10,095 bases of DNA from Ghiorsea sp. (GTDB lineage Bacteria > Pseudomonadota > Zetaproteobacteria > Mariprofundales > Mariprofundaceae), in the NCBI GenBank assembly GCA_027019685.1, contig JALUWH010000188.1, positions 1 through 10,095 of the forward strand. The letters run 5' to 3'. The notes beneath the pieces were generated by a model. The model was not told where the DNA came from. It saw only the letters and a list, made by a program, of their open reading frames with translations, and did not search any database. Of the stretch, positions 7,167 to 10,095 are shown in pieces; within the stretch, counting starts at the first letter, position 1; every line of letters begins with the position of its first letter. Made by a program: the position numbers and the translations under genes.

Positions 7167-7297
7167 GCAGATAGACGTTTGCGGCCTTTAGCACGGCGAC
7201 GGTTAAGCACAGCGCGACCACCACGAGTTGCCATGCGAGCACGGAATCCACATGTGCGAGCGCGACGAATACGACTTGGTTTGTATGTAAAACTCAT
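7163..7297 (-). CDS. rpmH: 50S ribosomal protein L34
   Basis: L34 is a very basic 44-aa protein of the large ribosomal subunit. The conserved body, TCGFRARMATRGGRAVLNRRRAKGRKRLSA, is written here in two parts: CGFRARMATRGGRAVL and NRRRAKGRKRLSA. Length is typical. The N-terminus MSFTYKPS differs from the usual MKRTFQPS but keeps the (F/Y)-x-PS element. The ATG at 7297 has TAGGAG six bases upstream. It is first in the rpmH-rnpA-yidD-yidC-mnmE series and lies about 28 nt downstream of a near-consensus promoter. Confidence 0.97.
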   Translation of the reverse strand: MSFTYKPSRIRRARTCGFRARMATRGGRAVLNRRRAKGRKRLSA

Positions 7298-7331
7298 TTG
7301 AAACTCCTACTAATCCGAAAAAAGGAAGCGC

Positions 7332-7359
7332 ATCATAATCTTAGAAGGTTCAGTGTCAA
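7332..7359 (-). promoter_or_regulatory. Near-consensus sigma-70 promoter of the rpmH operon
   Basis: On the - strand a perfect -35 TTGACA (7359-7354) and a -10 TATGAT (7337-7332) are 16 nt apart. The -10 is followed directly by GCGC, a GC-rich discriminator such as is known for stringently controlled ribosomal promoters. Transcription should begin near 7325, giving a leader of about 28 nt to rpmH. Confidence 0.8.
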
Positions 7360-7382
7360 TCATTTGTCTGTGTTCATACATC

Positions 7383-7511
7383 TTACAGCCTTACAAAGAA
7401 CGGTAAGGCAATAAGTGGAGCAATGGCTTCCTGCTTTTTGCCATACAAGAAAAAGCCCAAGCCAATGCCGCCAAAGAGTACGCTCAAAATGATTTGGGAG
7501 ATGTTGTTTAT
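7383..7511 (-). pseudogene. Degraded copy of the 68-aa small membrane protein
   Basis: The - strand frame from 7511 to the TAA at 7385-7383 aligns with the intact gene at 9660-9866. The shared part is SVLFGGIGLGFF, YGKKQ and, at the C-terminus, LPFFVRL followed by stop. Two lesions stand out. The position of the start ATG is ATA, and no ATG, GTG or TTG lies upstream before a stop. About 26 codons covering the second and most of the third membrane segment are missing, in frame, between Ala and LPFFVRL. A good ribosome-like AAGGGG remains five bases before the ATA. The relic lies between the permease gene and the rpmH promoter. A working 42-aa micro-protein with an ATA start cannot be ruled out, but decay is the simpler reading. 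Confidence 0.7.
7450..7475 (-). repeat. 26-nt exact direct repeat, left copy
   Basis: Identical to 9805-9830 in the same orientation. It encodes FGGIGLGFF in both the relic and the intact small membrane gene. The two copies are about 2.36 kb apart and bracket the permease unit. Confidence 0.9.
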
Positions 7512-7585
7512 AGCGTCCCCTTATTCCTAAAATTGTTTAAGTCCGACAGGCTCCTAGATACATTTTAATAAAACGTGAATTAAAC
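7512..7585. other. Intergenic stretch without a recognisable terminator
   Basis: This spacer lies downstream of the permease stop. I see no stem followed by a T tract on the - strand, so permease transcripts might continue into the relic and the rpmH region. Confidence 0.5.
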
Positions 7586-8869
7586 TTACGGAGTTTGTTT
7601 CTTAAGCGTACGTTGGTTGATGGCTCGGAATATAAACTCAATGGCAAGAGCGCTGATAAAAGTTCCCAGCATATAATAAGTAATCAAAGGCATGTCCTGC
7701 TGGGTATGGTATAGCGTTAACCCAGCAATACCAAACATGCTTGTTGCTGCCCCAAGCACAAGCCATAGGTTTGCGCCCGTTTCTTTGATTTTACGCAGGT
7801 GACCAAGATGGGTTAAACCTTGAATGATTAATACAACCAATGCTGCAATGGTTGTCACTTCAGCCAAATTCAAGAAAAGAATCATAGGTAAAATAAGGAT
7901 GCCACTCACAATCAACCCACCATAAGAGCTATGGATATGGTATGTATAAACTTTAGGCAGCTCACCATCTTTTGCCATGGTGTAGCCAATTTCAGTTGCC
8001 GCATAAAGCGTTGCATTGATGGCGGATGCCGTTGCAAGCAGTGCCGTTGCTGCCATGATTTTAAAACCAATTTCGCCAAATATAGGCTGTGCGGCTTCAG
8101 CTAGTGCATAGTCTTTCGCATGAATGACTTCAGATAAAGGCAAGTTGCCTAAGACAGCAACACTTGTGAGAATATAAAGCAGGCCAACCAAAGTAATGGT
8201 GATCATCATAGCGCGCATCATTGTTTTTTCTGGGTTTTGCATATCTTCCACGGTATTGGTAATCACACTAAAACCTTGGTAAGCAAAAAAAGTAAGCCCA
8301 ATAGCAAAAAACATATTCGATACAGGTGGCATATCGGCAATGCTTAAGAGATTTGGTTTAACATAGAAAAGAGCCACAACAGTGAAGAATAATAAGATTG
8401 AAATTTTGATGGCGACAATAACCGTTTCTGATTTTGCAACCAATGAAGCGCCTACAAGGTTGATGAGAATAAATGTTACAACGATACCAACAGCAAACAC
8501 ATTATCCCAATGATTAGCCTCAGGTATAAATGTGCCCGCATAAGCGCCAAAGGCCTTAGCAACAGCGGTAATGGCGATTAATTGCGACAAGTAAAAAAGA
8601 ACACCCGCACTGCTAGAGAAAATGCCTTCGCCAAAGCTTTGTACTAAGTATTCAACGATACCTCCGCGAGAGGGGTAGCGCAGTGCTAACTTAGCCAGAG
8701 AGTAACCACTTAACAGCGCGGCAAACCCACCAAAGATAAAAGAGAGCCAAACAATGTTTCCAGCAATGGCTCCTGCTTGACCAATTACAATGAAAATACC
8801 TGCACCTACCATAGAGCCTGTGCCCAGCATGACTGTATTAAGCGTATTGAATGCTTTTTTATTATTCAT
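7586..8869 (-). CDS. APC-superfamily amino acid permease
   Basis: A 427-aa inner-membrane transporter with about 12 hydrophobic segments. The first segment contains the broken-helix substrate loop GTGSMVGAGIF (residues 16-26), the best marker of the amino acid-polyamine-organocation family. The loop YPSRGGIVEYLVQSFG (about 65-80) and the sixth-segment FFAYQGF also fit, as does PEKTMMRAMM in the following cytoplasmic loop. Import of an amino acid by proton symport is the usual activity; the substrate cannot be told from sequence. The ATG at 8869 has AGGA about 13 nt upstream. It lies 15 nt behind the CxxC membrane protein gene and is probably co-transcribed with it. Confidence 0.9.
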   Translation of the reverse strand: MNNKKAFNTLNTVMLGTGSMVGAGIFIVIGQAGAIAGNIVWLSFIFGGFAALLSGYSLAKLALRYPSRGGIVEYLVQSFGEGIFSSSAGVLFYLSQLIAITAVAKAFGAYAGTFIPEANHWDNVFAVGIVVTFILINLVGASLVAKSETVIVAIKISILLFFTVVALFYVKPNLLSIADMPPVSNMFFAIGLTFFAYQGFSVITNTVEDMQNPEKTMMRAMMITITLVGLLYILTSVAVLGNLPLSEVIHAKDYALAEAAQPIFGEIGFKIMAATALLATASAINATLYAATEIGYTMAKDGELPKVYTYHIHSSYGGLIVSGILILPMILFLNLAEVTTIAALVVLIIQGLTHLGHLRKIKETGANLWLVLGAATSMFGIAGLTLYHTQQDMPLITYYMLGTFISALAIEFIFRAINQRTLKKQTP

Positions 8870-8884
8870 ATTATTATTGCTTTC

Positions 8885-9496
8885 CTATTTGTTCTTTTGA
8901 AGATTTCTTAAATCATTGCGTAGTGAAGCAAGCTTTTGTTCATACACATGGACATCACCATAATCAATGAAATTGTACTCATATTGATGTGTGCTAGGAT
9001 TCCTTTTTGCATGTTTGATAGGACACCAAAATTGCTCTGTACGCGCAAAAATTTCACGAACATAAGCGATTAAACCATTGCCATAACCACAATAAATACA
9101 ATTGAACTTTTCAATGACATTGAGGTAATTCAAGTGCTGCCTATCAATGATAAGGTAGTCATTTCTAGATACCAAGGGGATGCCATAAACCCTAAAACAG
9201 GTTTGCTGATAAATAAAAACAAAGATATCCAAAATAATTAAAGGGAAAATGCCACTGTAAATAATAGGTGCGGTAAGGATATAGGATATGTTAGATTGCT
9301 TGAGGTAAGAGAAGAGTCCAGTGCGGTGAAGCTCATGAAGTTTACGAGCCTCACGATTAAAAGTGACCTTTCCTCGTTCCAAGCTATATTGAAATTGGTC
9401 ACGCTTTTTTGCAATAATATCTTCAATTTCTTGTGTTAACTGCTGCTCTAGGTGCTGTATGTTTTTGAGTATTTCTTCATAACGAGACTGCGGCAT
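8885..9496 (-). CDS. Conserved membrane protein with CxxC motif, function unknown
   Basis: The product of 203 aa has a charged, probably coiled-coil N-terminus (1-55), a hydrophobic stretch of about 30 residues (72-101) forming one or two membrane passes, and a C-terminal region with FNCIYCGYGNG (CxxC at 133-136) and ARTEQFWCPIKHAKR (Cys158). The cysteine arrangement suggests metal or redox chemistry, but this is inference. I have an impression of seeing the CIYCGYGNG...RTEQ-WCPIKHA pattern in uncharacterised proteobacterial proteins; I know no function. I chose the ATG at 9496, which has GGAG 8 nt upstream. The ATG at 9502 is only two bases from that site. It precedes the permease gene by 15 nt, hinting at a linked role. 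Confidence 0.85.
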   Translation of the reverse strand: MPQSRYEEILKNIQHLEQQLTQEIEDIIAKKRDQFQYSLERGKVTFNREARKLHELHRTGLFSYLKQSNISYILTAPIIYSGIFPLIILDIFVFIYQQTCFRVYGIPLVSRNDYLIIDRQHLNYLNVIEKFNCIYCGYGNGLIAYVREIFARTEQFWCPIKHAKRNPSTHQYEYNFIDYGDVHVYEQKLASLRNDLRNLQKNK

Positions 9497-9659
9497 AATC
9501 ATTTCTCCGTAAGTCAGCCAAACTTAATATAATTTAAGCAATAATGCAGCTGAAAAACGCTTGCTACATATATCGTTGTTATACTTGCATCCATATCAAT
9601 TTGGTAAAGCTAGCAAAGGAGCGGTGTATTCATGGTTACCTGTTATGAGGAAATCAAAG
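9497..9659. other. Intergenic region, possible promoter of the CxxC-permease unit
   Basis: This gap lies between the stop of the 68-aa gene and the CxxC gene, both on the - strand. It is AT-rich and contains several -10-like hexamers on the - strand, for example TATATT about 30 nt upstream of the CxxC start, but none has a convincing -35 at proper spacing. No terminator hairpin for the 68-aa gene is evident. Confidence 0.35.
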
Positions 9660-9866
9660 TTAAAGTCGTACAAAAAAGGGCAGCATGATGAGTGTCAGAC
9701 CTATGCCGACCAAAGCATAAGTATTCGTTACAAAATAAGGGAAAACCATTAAAGCTATACCTGCAAGCAAAGCGACAACTTCTTTTTGCTTCTTCCCATA
9801 CATAAAAAAGCCCAAGCCAATGCCGCCAAACAGCACGCTCCACATCAATTGCGAAGTATCAGCCAT
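9660..9866 (-). CDS. Small membrane protein, 'amino acid transport protein'-like
   Basis: A 68-aa hydrophobic protein with three short membrane segments, about residues 7-23, 29-46 and 50-66, and a basic GKKQK turn after the first. The pattern GGIGLGFFMYGKKQ, ALMVFPYFV, LPFFVRL resembles a small conserved proteobacterial membrane protein that databases often label 'amino acid transport protein'. That label rests on my recollection and is not evidence of function. The ATG at 9866 has AAGG a few bases upstream and AAAGGG further back. A decayed copy lies 2.3 kb away on the other side of the amino acid permease unit, in the same orientation. Confidence 0.8.
   Translation of the reverse strand: MADTSQLMWSVLFGGIGLGFFMYGKKQKEVVALLAGIALMVFPYFVTNTYALVGIGLTLIMLPFFVRL
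9805..9830 (-). repeat. 26-nt exact direct repeat, right copy
   Basis: Partner of 7450-7475, inside the intact 68-aa gene. The surrounding similarity extends weakly over most of both frames, so this is the best-preserved core of a gene duplication rather than an isolated repeat. Confidence 0.9.
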
Positions 9867-10022
9867 GTACCTTTATCCCTTTCATCGTTTTAATATTGAA
9901 TGCCATGATAGCTTAATAGTATAGCCAAGATTATCGCTTTGCTATGAAATGCTTTATTTTATAGATAAAGGGAAGCATCCCCTTTTTCTTAGAGAAGTTG
10001 TCAGTCCGAGTTTGCGCAATTG
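9867..10022. other. Intergenic region with weak hairpin
   Basis: No gene is seen here. An imperfect hairpin at 9967-9985 (AAAGGGA, AGCA loop, TCCC with one extra C, TTT) has a T-rich flank on both strands. It could be a weak terminator for the possible - strand gene at the window end. A TATACT near 9920-9930 on the - strand resembles a -10 for the 68-aa gene, but no good -35 accompanies it. Confidence 0.35.
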
Positions 10023-10094
10023 TTAGGCTTGCTCATTTTTTGATGGTAATTTTCGCATAGCCTCTTTCCAAGGAGGCTTTTCCCACTCGGGATG
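10023..10094 (-). CDS. Possible C-terminal end of a gene running out of the window
   Basis: On the - strand an open frame enters from the window edge and ends at a TAA (10025-10023). Its 23 residues, HPEWEKPPWKEAMRKLPSK then NEQA, are polar and tryptophan/proline-rich, and they read like a real protein tail rather than random frame. A weak hairpin follows downstream. The fragment is too short to name, and a chance open frame of this length is quite possible. Confidence 0.35.
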   Translation of the reverse strand, partial: HPEWEKPPWKEAMRKLPSKNEQA

Positions 10095-10095
10095 T

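Noticed and set aside
7538..7560. Motif GTCCGACAGGCTCCTAG resembling a mobile-element end
   Set aside because: I have only a vague impression of similarity to insertion-sequence termini; there is no matching inverted partner, transposase or target duplication in the window.
7298..7600. Replication origin next to rpmH
   Set aside because: No DnaA-box cluster, AT-rich unwinding repeats or dnaA gene are visible.
9561..9752. 63-codon + strand open frame
   Set aside because: It partly overlaps the intact 68-aa gene on the other strand, has no good ribosome site, and its protein looks random.
10059..10078. AGCCTC/GAGGCT hairpin followed by a short T run on the + strand
   Set aside because: The stem is only 6 bp, no + strand gene precedes it, and the bases may be coding on the - strand.

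Overview
The window looks like a low-GC (roughly 40-45% by eye) proteobacterial chromosome. Housekeeping gene order and protein sequences point to Gammaproteobacteria or a close neighbour such as Zetaproteobacteria; I cannot place it further. No phage, transposase, CRISPR array, tRNA or rRNA is visible.

Left block, + strand (1-3573): the end of a PhoH-family ATPase gene, ybeY and corC (ybeX) form a tightly packed cluster for rRNA/ribosome maturation. purN (purine synthesis) follows after 86 nt. Then come two tandem genes for near-identical small secreted proteins of unknown family. The first sits 14 nt behind purN; the second has its own promoter-like site and ends in a strong hairpin terminator. 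The pair is mosaic: a central 269-nt block is 98% identical while both ends are strongly diverged, the signature of gene conversion.

Middle block, - strand (3580-7359): the classical rpmH-rnpA-yidD-yidC-mnmE cluster, read right to left from a near-consensus promoter upstream of rpmH. It makes ribosomal protein L34, the RNase P protein, the two membrane-insertion factors and the tRNA-modifying GTPase. The rnpA frame clearly continues upstream of its first ATG to the rpmH stop, but contains no ATG, GTG or TTG there, so its start is unusual or affected by an error. dnaA/oriC is not next to rpmH on the visible side.

Right block, - strand (7383-10095): a conserved membrane protein of unknown function with a CxxC motif and an APC-family amino acid permease form a two-gene unit. 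It is flanked by two copies, in the same orientation, of a small membrane-protein gene. The right copy is intact (68 aa). The left copy has ATA where the start should be and an in-frame loss of about 26 codons, so it is probably a relic. The window ends with what may be the C-terminal tail of another - strand gene.

The points most worth checking are the rnpA start, the gene-converted secreted pair, and the duplicated small membrane gene around the permease unit.
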